From positions 36,026,501 to 36,090,500 of the forward strand of contig JAZHRO010000013.1 of assembly GCA_037157565.1 (NCBI GenBank): DNA of 64,000 nt, written 5' to 3'. Source of the DNA: Thalassia testudinum. Lineage: Eukaryota; Streptophyta; Magnoliopsida; Alismatales; Hydrocharitaceae. The notes under the pieces are model-generated. The model was not told where the DNA came from, ran no database searches, and was given only the letters and a program-made list of their open reading frames with translations. This document shows, in pieces, positions 34,873-47,445 of the stretch; position 1 is the first letter of the stretch; every line of letters begins with the position of its first letter. Both the position numbers and the translations under genes were made by a program.

Positions 34873-34900
34873 AGATGTCTGGAAGGTGTTCCAGACGTCT
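34873..34900. repeat. Hairpin 2 in LTR D2 built on AGACGTCT
   Basis: Arms AGATGTCTGGAA and TTCCAGACGTCT are identical to D1. The loop is GGTG instead of GAAG. Confidence 0.7.
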
Positions 34901-35193
34901 AATTTAGGTTAGAGTTGTCATTTTTGACCCGTTTAGGGTCCGTTCGAGGTCCGATTTCCGCGTTTAAAATTCTGTTCTTCTCAGAATAAGTTCCTCTACT
35001 TGTTTGGAATACGTTTATCCTATTTTGAGTGGTTCATTATGATTGATCCTTGTATTAGGACCTCATTTTGTTGCAGACTTGGGGGTCGCGGAGGCATGTG
35101 GACCTACCGATCACGCCCCCATTACTCCCGGATTTGCGAGTAGAGTGGCTTCCCTTAGTTAATTACAAACATAAATGCGTATCTGAAACAAAT

Positions 35194-35330
35194 GATAGAT
35201 CCTAGGGTATGGCATGAATCCTAGGACCTGAAAACTAGATTGAATGATAGATCCTAGGGTATGGCATGAATCCTAAGACCTGAATGCTAGATTGAATGAT
35301 AGATCCTAGGGTGTGTCATGAATCCTAGGA
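35194..35330 (+). repeat. Three 52-bp tandem subrepeats in LTR D2
   Basis: Units start at 35194, 35246 and 35298, each with GATCCTAGGGT...CATGAATCCTAGGA. Neighbouring units are nearly identical, which suggests recent homogenisation. Confidence 0.85.
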
Positions 35331-36685
35331 ACAGAAATACTGAAACAAATGTCTTGAATGCCTGAATTGCAGTCTTGGATAAGTAGATAGAATAATGATA
35401 ATTGCCTGTAATTGGATAACAGCTGCCTGTGAAATGTAGAGTATTGTTGCTAATAACTGCTACATGTAATTCCTGTTGTTTGGAAACTAAATTCGAGCTG
35501 CTTGTATACAAATTGGAAAAGAAAAATTAAATGTTGGAAACACGTGCTATATACGAATAAAACTGAAATGATGAAACCTAGTATGGCTTGGCTTAAGAAA
35601 TATGAGCACGAACCCTACGGGGAATTAGGAGTAGAGCTCCTGGAAAATAAGTAGAATGGAACTAGGAAAGTGAATGGGGAAGTGAGCTAGCCGCCCTAGG
35701 TTTGGGATCCAGGGTTAGGACTGACCACTTTGTACCGACTCTATGGCTCTCGCGTACCAAGTACCGGGGAGAGCTACTAGTGTAGGGAGAGAGCTAGCCA
35801 CCCCACGGGACCCGGGGTTCAGCTAGCCATCCTACACCGACTTGTTAGGCCCACTGGGCAAACCTGGGTAGGCAGGCGAGGGTGCGCGGACTGTGGAGGG
35901 GTGAGACCACTGTTTGGTTACTGTGGAAGGGCTAGACCCTTGTTACTGAGAGGGCTCCGCCCTATACTGGTTCCGTACTGTGCTTTGGGTGCACCCGCTA
36001 ACGGAAACGACTGATCGCGTGCCATTGCAGGGTAGCTAGCAGTGCATTTATCGTGCGTGTTGTAGTCACCGTTACGCCTGTCAGCGACCTTGAGGTGGTT
36101 GACTGAGGGTAGGACCACCACGGGGGACTCTCCCGGCCAGGAGAGCACCACGTGCGACTCCTACTTTTCAGAAAAGACTGCAATCAAGATCGTTCCCACA
36201 AGGAACATTTGAGATCAAGAGAAAGACCTGAGAAATAATCCAAGAAAGAGTAAAATAAAGAAAGAAATTAAAACAACAGCTACTTGTTTACCTTTATTGT
36301 TTTCTTAGCTAGCTGGTTGCCACTCTACTCAGCGTTTCGCTGACGTGTCATACTTACCACCTTTTTCAGGTCCAGGTGTTGAGCAGCCAGAGCCTACGGC
36401 TGCGGAGGGGGCTGGGCCTAGTAAAGCCCAGTAGTTGTACTTTTGTTGTGCCCATTTTTCTGTAGTAGTGAGTATTTTGTTACACTTTTATACTCTTTTT
36501 ATTGTAAACTTCATATTTCTGTACCTGTTTTTAATTCTCTACTGTTATGGTGGTGTGTACTGTAGTAGTTCTTTTCTTTACTGCTGTACTTTTGGTTACT
36601 TTCTTGTTGGACGACTGGGTCTTGGGATTAGTTGAGTCGGTCCGATTCTCGTGTCTCGTAGGAATTCGGGAATCAGGTCGTAACA

Positions 36686-36690
36686 GAAAG
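36686..36690. repeat. Target-site duplication of solo LTR D2, right copy (GAAAG)
   Basis: GAAAG directly follows the LTR end AACA and matches 33945-33949. Confidence 0.93.
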
Positions 36691-37017
36691 TGACTTGGTG
36701 TTATGGGTCATTGGTAAACTATCTAATTGTGTAATGAGTATATATGTGCCACTTTCATTTATTTGATTAAATATAATTGAGTAGAAATACATCTGATATT
36801 GGTCTTTTTTGTATTTTTAGGTTCATGTAAATATTACATTAGACAATTGAGGATAGTGGATCACTATGATTAACTTATTATTATAATCATAGATTTCAAT
36901 TTCAAAAGAGATAGCAATCTTCTAGGTTATTTTATAAGAGATTGTAACTTGATTGAATTCCTAGTGGAGTGTAATAAGGAGGACATGTCATTCACTATAA
37001 TGATGATGTGCCCTAAA
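36691..37017. other. AT-rich intergenic sequence
   Basis: No feature is seen beyond AT richness. Confidence 0.5.
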
Positions 37018-37535
37018 AGAAGGTTGAGAAGTGGGTGTCCTCAAGGATGGAGAGGAGGTTAGGGATAGCGGAAGACGAGGAGAAGGTGGTGGTGAGGTGA
37101 AGAAGAGGTTGTCTAACTGGGAGAAAGAAAGGAGGAGGCTAGGGAGGTGTGAAGAGGTTGATGGGTGGTGGAAGAGGAGGAGGTAGTTGGGAAGGTGATG
37201 AGATAGTTAAGTAGGGGAAGAAGTGGAGGTTGCAGGGGAAAGGAAGGAGATGTGAAGAGATGGGGAAATGAGAGTTGGCTAAGGAGAGAAAGGGGGAGGA
37301 GGTGGCTATGGAGATAGGGGAAAAGAGATAATGGCTAGAGGGTAAGGTATAGAGAGGTATGAGGGGTAGCTTAAGGGAGAAGAGGTGGGGGTTGGGTTGG
37401 GATGCTAGAAGAAGGTTTGCTAGAGGGAAACAAGTGGTGATTAGAAAGAGAGGAGGGGCCTCTTACAAGAAGAGGGATTGCTAGAGGGATAAGAAATGGT
37501 AGTCAAAGGAGGAGAGGGAAGGGAAAGGGGAGATT
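37018..37535. repeat. Purine-rich (G+A) tract of about 520 bp
   Basis: The plus strand is mostly G and A, with little C and no clear repeat unit. Short motifs such as GAGGAGG, GAAGAGG and GCTAGAGGG recur irregularly (the last at about 37336, 37431 and 37483). It is probably a decayed simple-sequence array. No conserved frame is evident. Confidence 0.6.
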
Positions 37536-39560
37536 TTTGTTTTCTTATTACACTTTTTTGTTTTGCATTTTTCTTGTTTCTGAAATCTAAATGAAATCTT
37601 AGTCATTAATTTTTTTTCCTAATAGTTTTATCACATGTCGCACCTCCTTCTTACATGAGTTTAGGTGAAAATTAATTTAGAAGTTTGACTCTTTGGTAAC
37701 GTTAATTGCCCATACATCTTTTGGCATGCTCTATTTAAGCATTGCGAGGGTACCCCTTTCATATATGATCCTCTTATTCTCTTTTGTTCCTCAATGTGTG
37801 TGAGCACACATGTGTACGCATATTCATCAATCAAATAACTATATGATTGATCAATTTGCGTAGGTTTTAGAGAGATTTTTATGGTGGTTGATTGAGTAAT
37901 CAACTAATTTGACCGATTAATTTGAAGTTTGATTGATAGTCAACTATTTTGATTGATAAAATTGTCCAAGTTGCAATTTTTTGAGGTGATTTTCGAGGAC
38001 AACTACAATTAGTGTGTTGATCGTGGCAATGTGATCATTGTATCTTGGAAGCATATCGCTAAACCTATGGCACCAATATTGTAGAGGCAAATCTTCTACA
38101 AAGAAAGTTCATTCATGGGCATTTCAATCGTATTGCATTTTAACCTTATCTCTGTTATTTTATTTTGTGTACATATACATATGTTTTATTTTATGATTCT
38201 GTCTAAATCTTGCCTTTGCAATCAATTAAAATTGATAACATATATGTTTATTGCACGGATCTATATATGTTGGCTAAAAATTCATGATGTAATATGCCTA
38301 ATGTCATTTTCTATTATTATTTTTTATTTTCCTTACGATGAAAATAAATATCTCTCTATGAATCACATTTATTTTTGGACATATTTGATATTTTTTATTT
38401 ATCTTCCATATTAATTTTTCAACAAGTATTGCGTAGGCATAGAAATCTATAATGAGGAGTAACTTTAAGATCACAAGGAATTATTCCAACGACAGTCATT
38501 CATTCATTTGTTCATGGGTTGTTGTCACACGAAGGAATAGGTTTAGAAAGTATTTGTTTTAGGGATCAAAAGGAATTTGGTATCCTCTATTTCCATTTCC
38601 TAGAATTATTATTTTCCTTCCGATTACGTACGTGTTAATGGTGCACAACAATCTCCTTCCCCAAGGAGAAATAACAGTAAGCCCTCGTGAGAGAATTGCC
38701 CAAATGCAATGCACAAGAATTCAGAAAGAGAAATAACTCAGGGAATAAGAAATTATTCCATCAAAAATCACCTTTTTGTTTGATTATAAGTTGTGATCAC
38801 ATAAAAAAATAGGCCTAGATAAGTATTTCATTAGATAATTGTATACCTTAAATTGCGTTGCGTCATAGAGTACTTTAATATAGCTTTTAGGTTATTTGAA
38901 GGAATAACTTGATGAGATAACTTATCCTATCTCATTGGTAAAATAAGTTTATTGGAGAATGAACGACGAAAAACGAGAATAAATTTATTCTAAGATAAAC
39001 TTAAATCATTTTCATCACTCTAAATGACATTTTTGTCCTGTGGAATTTGAGCCTTGATCCATCACCATTGCTCAACCATTTTGTTAAGTGGAAGAGACAC
39101 TGAAATTTTAGTTATTTATGGTAATTTTTCCCTTGGTTATTTATCTTACTTTTACTTGATACTTCTCAATATTTAGGCCAAGGTTGCACCATGGAAATTA
39201 GTGGAAATGTTGCCTTGACAAATAAACCTCTAGTGTTAATGTACTTGAAATACTATAAAATTTGATTTTTCACTGTAGAAATGACTTTAACTTAATTTCT
39301 TATTTACGTTACGTGAGTGTTAATCTAGCGGTTAACACTAGATGCACTCTACTTGAGATATGTGCTAATATGTGATGTTAAAACGAAGAGAGGTAAAAAG
39401 AAAAGATATGACATTATTTTGGACCTAACACTTACAGAAACCTTGATTTTGCAAAACTCACGTTTTCCTCTAAACAGTAGTATTACGAGTGTTGGTTGTA
39501 ACTAATTACCAAGTAAATGGGGATCACTTTTAGGAATTAACCCTCTATTTGAACAAAAAA
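37536..39560. other. AT-rich intergenic sequence with decayed repeats
   Basis: No gene is seen. A roughly 90-bp segment (about 38473-38560) is imperfectly repeated at 38748-38835 (shared GAATTATTCCA...ATAGG.TTAGA.AAGTATTT), which suggests an old duplicated or MITE-like unit. Confidence 0.4.
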
Positions 39561-39690
39561 GTTAGGGTTATAGCTCAATGGTAAGTTCCCTCTCTTTCGT
39601 AGGGTCGATGAAAGTTTGAGTTCGACAACCTCATCACCTAAAATACTAATACTTTTTTGTTTTGAATAGCCTAAAATACTAATACTAACT
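39561..39690 (+). mobile_element. Possible tRNA-derived SINE fragment
   Basis: TAGCTCAATGG (39571-39581) resembles a Pol III A box. AGTTCGACAAC (39619-39629) resembles a B box 48 bp downstream. A 17-bp direct repeat (39637-39653 and 39670-39686) follows around a T run. Acceptor and anticodon stems of a working tRNA are not evident. The call is tentative. Confidence 0.35.
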
Positions 39691-41558
39691 TGTGAGTTGT
39701 GGTAATATTTTCTTGATGTGAATTGGACCCTTGATGTTCGAAGGATTCAAAATTATGGGAAAAGAATTTTCGAGGCATTCGATCATACAGCATTCTTTAT
39801 ACGGTGCTTTCAGTTGGGAAAAAGGAATCCCATATTAAATAATTAATGTCATTTGAGTTCGTATCTCAGAAAACAATTGCCGTCAAAAGATGAAAACACT
39901 TATCATCACATGGTCTATGAAAATAACGTAATTTGTGGGAGACCTAACTTTTCCTTTGGAAAAAGCATTGGATTGGCAAGAATGGAACATTTATTATAAC
40001 AATCCTAAAATTGGAAAGTTGCCAAATATCAATCTTACATTTACTAGGAACTGATGCTTTGATCATAGTTCTTCAACAGCATGCAAATCGCCATATGGGC
40101 TTCTAATGATGACAATCATTTAAATGTTTGGATCAATTGGACTTCCCCTTACTACAATGTGGCAATAAGTGAGAAAGTGTGTGGCATCTTTTAGCTTATG
40201 GGACACCTTCTTATTAATGTGGATCTCAAGGCATGACACTAGGCATTTGGCTTCTTCAATCTTATGCATCCCATTTCTATGCATCATGCGTAGAATTGAG
40301 ATGCTCATTGAAGAGTTTACGATGTCGAATACTACTTCTAAGATACGATCCTCACCAACTCTTCTCCTATGCAATGAATTATTTTCTTAATGAATACCTA
40401 AGGAATGAATGGAGCATACGAAGTGAAGTGGAGTGAAAAGGAGCTGCACTTCGCACTTTCTTCATCGTTTGCTTCTCTTGTGCAATGAATTGTTTTCTTA
40501 TTGAATATCTAAGGAACCCTTATTTTTAGCAAAAAAGGTAAAAGTGTCCTTCATGTTTGGCCAAAGGCTTAATGGAATTTAGAAGAATAATGCAATGATC
40601 CAAGCTTAGGTATGAGGTTAATTGAGAAAAGTTACTCTTAGCTACTAATTAGATGCGAGTGAAATGGATGTAGATCAACTTAGATTGTTTGATTGTAAGG
40701 TTTGAGATAGTTATCCTTGTTGAGAAATAGTCTCACAATGGGTTAGCTAGAAAACTAGACCACAAGACATAAAGATTTATGTGGAACATTCCTCCAAGAT
40801 AGAGAAAAAATCCATGGGTAGAGAGAGAAATTCTACCATATAAGAAAATGAATTATAAGAGTAACATGTATTCAAAGGTCGAAAGAAATCTTAGAAGATA
40901 CTCTTTCAAAAGAAATAATGGAGTTGCATCCCACAGGTGTTTCATCATTTATGCAAATGCACACATATACAAACATGAAAATTGAATTCATAATTGGATT
41001 TGTAGTCAAACCTAAAAATTTATATCGAGTCATCATATGCCTACTAGAAAAAAAAAAGACCAATTGAATTGTGAAAATTCAAGATGAAATCAACAATCTT
41101 CAATTTTTATAGTCTAGTGGTATCGTTTTTGGCTGGTACAAACAAGGCTTATTCTACTTACTTGAAGTGTTAAGCTATTCCTTAATCCACCTATTATTCT
41201 TTTCAAACAACTAGGTGGTCACCCAACACATTGTTTCACTACCATAGAATTAGAAGAATAAGCTAATGGGAAATCACGTGTATTAACTTAAAGTACAAAA
41301 CACAGAAGGAAAGGATACACTATATTTTGAAGAATTATTTCTTCATTCAATCATGCTTAGGATAAGATTGCAACTAAGAATCTACATAGTTAGATCTACG
41401 CAATGGTCTCAGTTGAAAGGAAAAAAAATCAAGAGTAAAGGAGTTAGACAGATTAAGGTGGATAGTGGAGAATAGATGACAGGGTTTCTAGAGATGCCAT
41501 TTTACATTTATATCTACAACACATAAACTCACCTATTACATCTGCATATTACTGACTC
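39691..41558. other. AT-rich intergenic sequence
   Basis: No gene is recognised. An imperfect 37-bp direct repeat (TGCAATGAATT.TTTTCTTA.TGAATA.CTAAGGAA) lies at about 40368-40402 and 40481-40515. Confidence 0.45.
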
Positions 41559-41600
41559 TTTTTTCTTTTTTGAGTAAAAAGTTTAATCCTTACTCAATAT
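41559..41600 (-). repeat. LINE 1 3' stem-loop and poly(A)
   Basis: On the minus strand GAGTAA and TTACTC form a stem around a 12-base loop, directly followed by the A-rich tail. LINE 2 ends the same way. Confidence 0.6.
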
Positions 41601-44600
41601 TTAACTACCAAGACAAGGTACATCAGAATGTTACATAACAACATACAAACCATCAAATACCCCCATAGGGGAAATCACAAAGCACTTTGAGATCAAACCA
41701 GATTGATGCCATTAGCTAGGTAGAAGAGGTCCTCTCTTGCTGGTGAAGTCACCTATTGCGTTTACACCCATGGTGCCAAATCCTGTAGCACGAGATCAAG
41801 CTAAACAGTATGGGGGGTACACCAGTAAACTTTGCACAATCAATGCATTGGATGATCATCTCACCCAAGTAGTGTTGGAGATTTGCATCACAAAGAATCC
41901 CAGACCAAATCCAAGAAGAAAAATGGCAGGAGAAAAATAGGTGGTTGGCACATTCCACTTGCCTCTTGCAGAAGAGGCAAGTGGGATTAACTAGCCACAC
42001 CCAACGTGCCATTCTTTCCATGGTAAGGAGTCTCTCGATTGACGCAAGCATGCAACAAGAAGAACATTTAGGAACGTGTGTTGGCTCCCAAATGAATTGA
42101 AGTTCCCTCTTAGGAACCTTCTTCGACCTCACCCTCTCCTACAGATCCTCAATTTTTGCAGGCCAACACAAGACACCATGGGGGTTAACGGATAGGTCCT
42201 TCAATTTGTCCTTATGAGAAATGATATGCCTCTAACATCTAGAGCTAAGGCTAGAATTTGCTTGGGGTAAGGACCATAATAATAGTGCCAACTCATCCGA
42301 TTTACCCAAATCCCACCCTCAGAAGACGATAAAGGTCTCTTAGCTCTCTCTTAAGCCACCAACATATCAAAGTCAAGTAGGTGTTACAAACCTAAACCCC
42401 CTTCATTAACAAGAAGGCAAGCCTTCCTCCAAGGGAGTAGATGAGTTTTATGACACAAAACAAATCTCACCTCTATAGGCAAGAACTTCTTTAGCACACT
42501 CCTCAAGACAACAGTTGAATTCAACCAAAAGCACACTAAGCCTTAGATCACCCACCAAAGTAATTGTACTCTTCCCATTTTGTACAGGGGCTTGGTACCC
42601 CAATGACTAATTAAATGATGAACTTTGTCTAGTAGCATTTGGAAGGGACCCACTTTATCTACTCCAGCGAAGAGTGGAGTATTGAGGTAAGTCATGGGTA
42701 GGCACCCTTCTAACATTCCCAGGTTAAGGAAAAGTGCCATCCAAGAGCAAATCACCTAGGAGAGAGGTATATTCTACTCTTTTTAGCACTGAGTGCAAGA
42801 CTAGATAATTCCTCAAACACAAGGAGGGCTTTGTGAATGGTTCTGGTAGAGCCAGCATCAGATTTGGAAAATATAAGTATATCATCTAAAAAGAGGTGGG
42901 AGGGGTGTTCAACCCCTGAGAGCATGGGACTTTGAGCCTTCCAAAGGTTACTTGAATGTCCAGGATTAGAGATAGAACATTCATTGCCAAAGCAAACAAC
43001 AGGGGGGAAAGAGGATCTTCTTATTGTAGTCCCTTAGCAATTTGGACCAATCCCTCGGGAACACTGTTAATAAGTTGGGAGATGGAGGGGCTATCGATGC
43101 AAGTCCAGACCCAAGTGATCGACCGTGGGTCGAACCCCATGTCCCACATGAGGAAATAAATGAAAGGGTGTCGAACTTTGTCGAAGGCATTCGAAATATC
43201 AGCCTTCACACAGATGCACTTGTTTGTCACACATTGAATTCATTCATGAATTCCAAGGAAAGAAGAGAACAATCCTCCAAGCTTCTACCCTTCACAAGCG
43301 CTTCTTGTTGCAGCTCAATAATGGAAGGGAGAATAAAAGCGAGCCTTGAAGCCAACATTTAGGTAAAAATCTTATACAACATGTTGCAACACACACTGAG
43401 GCGAAGATTGAACATGTTTCGCACACAATCCAATTTAGGCACCAACGCTAAGAAGGAATGGTTAAGTTTGCCAAGAATTCCACCTCGAACAAAGAGAAAC
43501 CCAACTGCAATCGTGACCTCCCTGTAAATGGCCCCCCCATGTTGCCCTGAAGGATATAGTGTTAAAGCCATCCGGTCGAGGGGCCTTATCAATGCCAATG
43601 CACCAAAGGACATCATAGACTTCCTATTCATTGATGGCTCTTGTCAGCATTGCATTTTCCTTGGTTGTCAATTTCCTCCTTTAGGGAATGGGCACTCTAA
43701 CATCCTGAAAAGAGTTAGCCTTGAAGAGCTCGAAGAAGTGCCTCATAATCTCTCCTTTCAACTGCTCAGCCTCATTGAGAAGGAATTCATCCTCCTTAAT
43801 CAGAGAAGAAAGCACATTTCAGTTCTGCCTTAGATGAGTTTGGCTGCAAAGAAAGTAGTGTTTTTGTCACCCTCCTTGAGCCAAGAGATCCAATTCCTCT
43901 ACTACCGTTTGCATTTCTCCTCAAGCAGAATCCTATGGAGCCCTCTTTAATTAGATTTCATTCTTTTGAAGTATAACGTTGCTCAGGTCCTGGCCAAGAT
44001 GGTTAATAGTGGACTAAACATTCTCCTTGTGATCAACAATCCTCCTCAAGCAGTTTGCATCCTCCTTAAACTAGTATTTCAGCCTGGTCTTTACAACCTT
44101 CAACTTAGCAACACAAGTAAAGAGTGGGTTTCCCATGAATGGCAAGGCCGACACCACCCTAACAAAAGGGAAGAAAACATCCCTAGAAGCCCAATGGTTG
44201 AGGAAGCGAAGGGGGCGATGCTTCTTGGGAGGTTCAATGAGTGAAATTTTTAGTAGCACATAATCACTTCCTTCAATAGGGATGTAATGGAGATAAGCCA
44301 GAAGGAAAAGCTTGAACCAAGCTACATTCCCAAGAGCATGATCCAACTGACAGATTTCACGGATAGCTTGGTTGGACGAAGTGAATCTAGGTCCAATCAC
44401 CGATAAATCAAAGATTATGTTGTCCAACAGGCATTCATTAAATTCTCACACTGGCAGTAATAATTTGTCGACCACCAAATTTCTCCTCGCCAGCTTGGAC
44501 AACATTAATGTCCTCAAGTTTGATCCCAAAGAAGTTGTTGTGGATAGAAGCAGTTTGGCGCAAATAAGACCAAAGCTACCTTCTCTCCTCTTGGTAATTA

Positions 44601-45228
44601 GCGACATAGACAAAAGAGATATAAAATGAGCAACCTCCTTTATTTGTGGCTCAAACAAGAATGGTTTGGGGCAGAACACTAATGTAGTCAATCGACCATA
44701 AGTCGGTACACCAAAGGATGATGATCCTCACATAAGGAGAGAATTCCACATTAGATAGAACTCTCCAATTGTCAGGAACAACATCAAGGAATCTCCCCTA
44801 GTTATTATTTTTGATTCGGGACTCAAAGATTCCCACAATCTCAATTTTCATTTCTCTCCTCCTTTTTCCAGGGTCATTGAGACCCTAAACATTTCATGCC
44901 ACTAAAGACATTTAGAGGTGTTCATGGCACAAGAGTGCATCGAGGAACCACCTCTAGACGCCAGTCCAAGCCCCATGTCCATGAATATAACTGCCTTAGT
45001 CCCGAGGCTGTTATAAGATGGGGGCATTTTCTCGTTACCCTTACCTTTTGTAATTTTTACCTTTTACTTTTTCTTAGACACCTCTATCCAATTGCCAGTA
45101 TCAAATCAATCCCGAACATTAGCATGGCCTCCACTTCATCAGAGTTGAGGATCTTGTCAGACGCTTTAGAGGACAAAGTGTCAATAGCTAGAAATTCCCC
45201 TTCTTTCAAAGCAGCGTTAAGGTTGCGG
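41559..45228 (-). pseudogene. LINE 1: decayed L1-type non-LTR retrotransposon
   Basis: The minus strand carries ORF2 in fragments. The endonuclease start (NV.GLNDPGKRREMK) lies near 44895, with nonsense changes at conserved Trp and Arg. The endonuclease end (44427-44071) has QLDHALGNVAWF and GSDYVLL. RT segments are at 43631-43359 (LNHSFLALVPK), 43230-43021 (KADISNAFDKV) and around 42881-42892 (FLDD). The zinc-finger region (42132-41749) has CLFCKRQVECANHLFFSC. The poly(A) tail appears as T-rich 41559-41571. Sequence up to 45228 may be the ORF1 end. Many stops and frameshifts show it is dead. LINE 2 abuts it on the right. Confidence 0.8.
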
Positions 45229-45231
45229 AGG

Positions 45232-46225
45232 TTTTTTTTTTTTGAGTAAACGATAATTTACTCAAAAGAAGAACTGGCCAGAGGCCGTGTACACCAAGTT
45301 CATCACCATACAACTCTAACAAGGGGTACTCTCCCCTCATGTTCTACAAATTTCCCAACAAATTTTTGAACTCACCTCCCCAACTTCCAAGCAGGTGCCT
45401 GTGTGCACCCTACCATTTTCTTTCCCTCCATATTGCCCACACGACAGCACATAGAGTTATACTCAACAACCTCCTATTAGAGGCTGCTCCCTGTGTGGAA
45501 GCGATCATTTGCCATATGGTCTCACCTGGGATCGTCAACGATGGCATCCGTGCAACTACCTCTTTGAGTACTGCCTAACTGAAGTTGCACCCAAAGAAGC
45601 GGTGGTCGCTCGACTCCAATCCCTCCTTGCATGATACACATAGGGGGACCACGTCCATCCTCCAAGCACGTAATCTGTCCTCAGTTAGGAAGCTGGCAGC
45701 ACAAGTCGACCACTTCGGAATGTGGCCCTTCGACCATATTACCTTGAACTCCTCCCATCTTGGCACTACACTTTTGACGTGTTCCCAAATTAGATCTTCC
45801 CATTTCGACCACATCCACATCCTAACCGCCCCACTTCCTCAACTCGCATGAACCGCTCACGCATTATGTCTTTGTAGGCTACCAACCTCTTTCAACAATC
45901 GGAGTCGCTTTGCATGGCATCCCCCTCCAGTATTTGATCCAACCTATACCTCCTTCGCATCCACGTAGCCCAAACTCCCTTCTCATTGGCATCCTGAAGC
46001 CTTTTCACTCTTTTACACATCTCAGCCTTGTCCACGTCCGACAAGTTATGGAGTTCAAACCCTCTCCCCCTTCCCCCCCCACCTCGACCTTCGGTAAGCA
46101 AACCTCCTCCTACTTGATGAGATGTCTCTTGTTCCGGCCCCCACAAGGTGCTTCTAGCAACATAATCTTCCTTTATATTGTCGACGATACAATGGTGGTG
46201 GAAATCCAAAACTCCACCAATCCCT
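45232..46225 (-). pseudogene. LINE 2: 5'-truncated L1-type element
   Basis: A T run at 45232-45243 marks the poly(A) tail of a minus-strand LINE. It is preceded by GAGTAA...TTACTC. Fragments at 46209-45892 (ORF2 C-terminal part, GVWATWMRRRY) and 45820-45575 (HIPKWSTCAASFLTEDRL and CVSCKEGLESSDHRFFGC) identify the end of ORF2 with its zinc finger. Endonuclease and most of RT are missing, as expected from 5' truncation. It may have inserted into LINE 1. Its right boundary is uncertain, and no target duplication was found by eye. Confidence 0.7.
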
Positions 46226-46227
46226 TG

Positions 46228-46624
46228 GGCACTCCATTTAGGTTGTGTTTAGAGGTGAGGTTTGGGGAGTCTTTTCCCAATCTAAGGTGTTTGTTGGAGT
46301 TCCTTAAATCATTTCAATTTAAATTCATATATAATTATCACCCATCGTTTAAATCAAATCACAATAATTTTTACTTTTACTATTAAATAAATACCTACTA
46401 CATCATTCACTCTCACTTTTAATATTAAATAATTATTCACTAATATTCTCCACTCTCACTTATACTATCAAACAAATATCTATTAACATCACATAATTAC
46501 AGCAATCATCTCATTTCCTCACTTAACCCTTCTCTTATTCCACCACCTAAATAAACACATATCTCAACTTATTTCACTTTAACCTATCCTTACGGTATTC
46601 TATCCTCCCCCCAAATGGACCCTT
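46228..46624. mobile_element. Possible MITE
   Basis: The ends are related in inverted orientation: GGCACTCCATTTAGG at the left, and GGGTCCATTTGGGG as the reverse complement of the right end. The interior is AT-rich and non-coding. No clear target duplication was found. Confidence 0.3.
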
Positions 46625-47445
46625 AGGACTAGTTTAGATGAAGTGATAGATTTTATGAGATAACTTTTTTACAGATAGGCTATCATGTATTTTTATTCAG
46701 AAGGCATAAGAGTTATCCTGGTGAGTTAACCTGCGGTTATTTAAAAAATTCCTTGATTAACCTGCGAAAATACATTGGATGACCCACAAAAATAACTTAT
46801 CCCACATCAACTCTAGAATAGCTTATCCTAAGTTAAACCCTCTTAACTCAGATCAAAATATCTTTCCCACTAACAAGATTAACATCGATTTTGATGGATT
46901 ATCCCCTCTTATAAAACTAGGCAGTAGAGGTTGGAGGGTTGAGACACATCATATACGTTGGGTTCCCCACTCCAAAGAGGTGTAACATGAGGCATCAACA
47001 ACGCCCAACTCAAGGTGCATGCAATTTGAACCTTGTGTGGCTATTCGAGTGTCGATGGATACTTGCCCTACTTTCAAGTGAAAAATAGAAAAACAATCAG
47101 GAAGAAGTCCATATCAAGTATCAAACAATAAACTACGATCTTTTCTCTTCTTAAATTACGAGAACTCATCCACCACACCGAATCCATCACTACTCATCCA
47201 ATCTCCAAATCTAATGCATTCTATAATTCAACATTTCTCATAATCCATCCACTTATAGAACCTAATCCTCACCGCACACAGATCTCGAAGACCCAAGCTC
47301 AATCAGATAAATGTCTCACGTCAACTTCTTAAATCGAGCTTCGACTTCAACATAAACACCAAACAGACTTCAACCCGATTTCACAAGCGCCGAATCTCGA
47401 GTCGCCGGACCCCACCAACGTCAACTCAAGAAGGCTGCTTAAAAA
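46625..47445. other. Intergenic sequence, possibly a promoter region
   Basis: No coding frame is convincing. The sequence becomes C-rich toward the right, where the gene island begins. Confidence 0.4.

Larger units (their letters stand above)
33950..36685 (+). mobile_element. Solo LTR D2 of a Tekay/Del-like element
   Basis: This 2,736-bp LTR runs TGTTAAGACCC...GTCGTAACA with perfect 5-bp target duplications and no internal region. It is collinear with D1 and D3: AGACGTCT cluster, hairpins at 34479-34505 and 34873-34900, three 52-bp subrepeats, a block with GGCCCACTGGGCAAA and the end region with TTGGACGACTGGGTCTTGGG. It formed most simply by recombination between the LTRs of a full element. 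Confidence 0.93.

Noticed and set aside
39561..39633. A functional tRNA gene
   Set aside because: The A and B boxes are imperfect and no acceptor or anticodon stem pairs properly.
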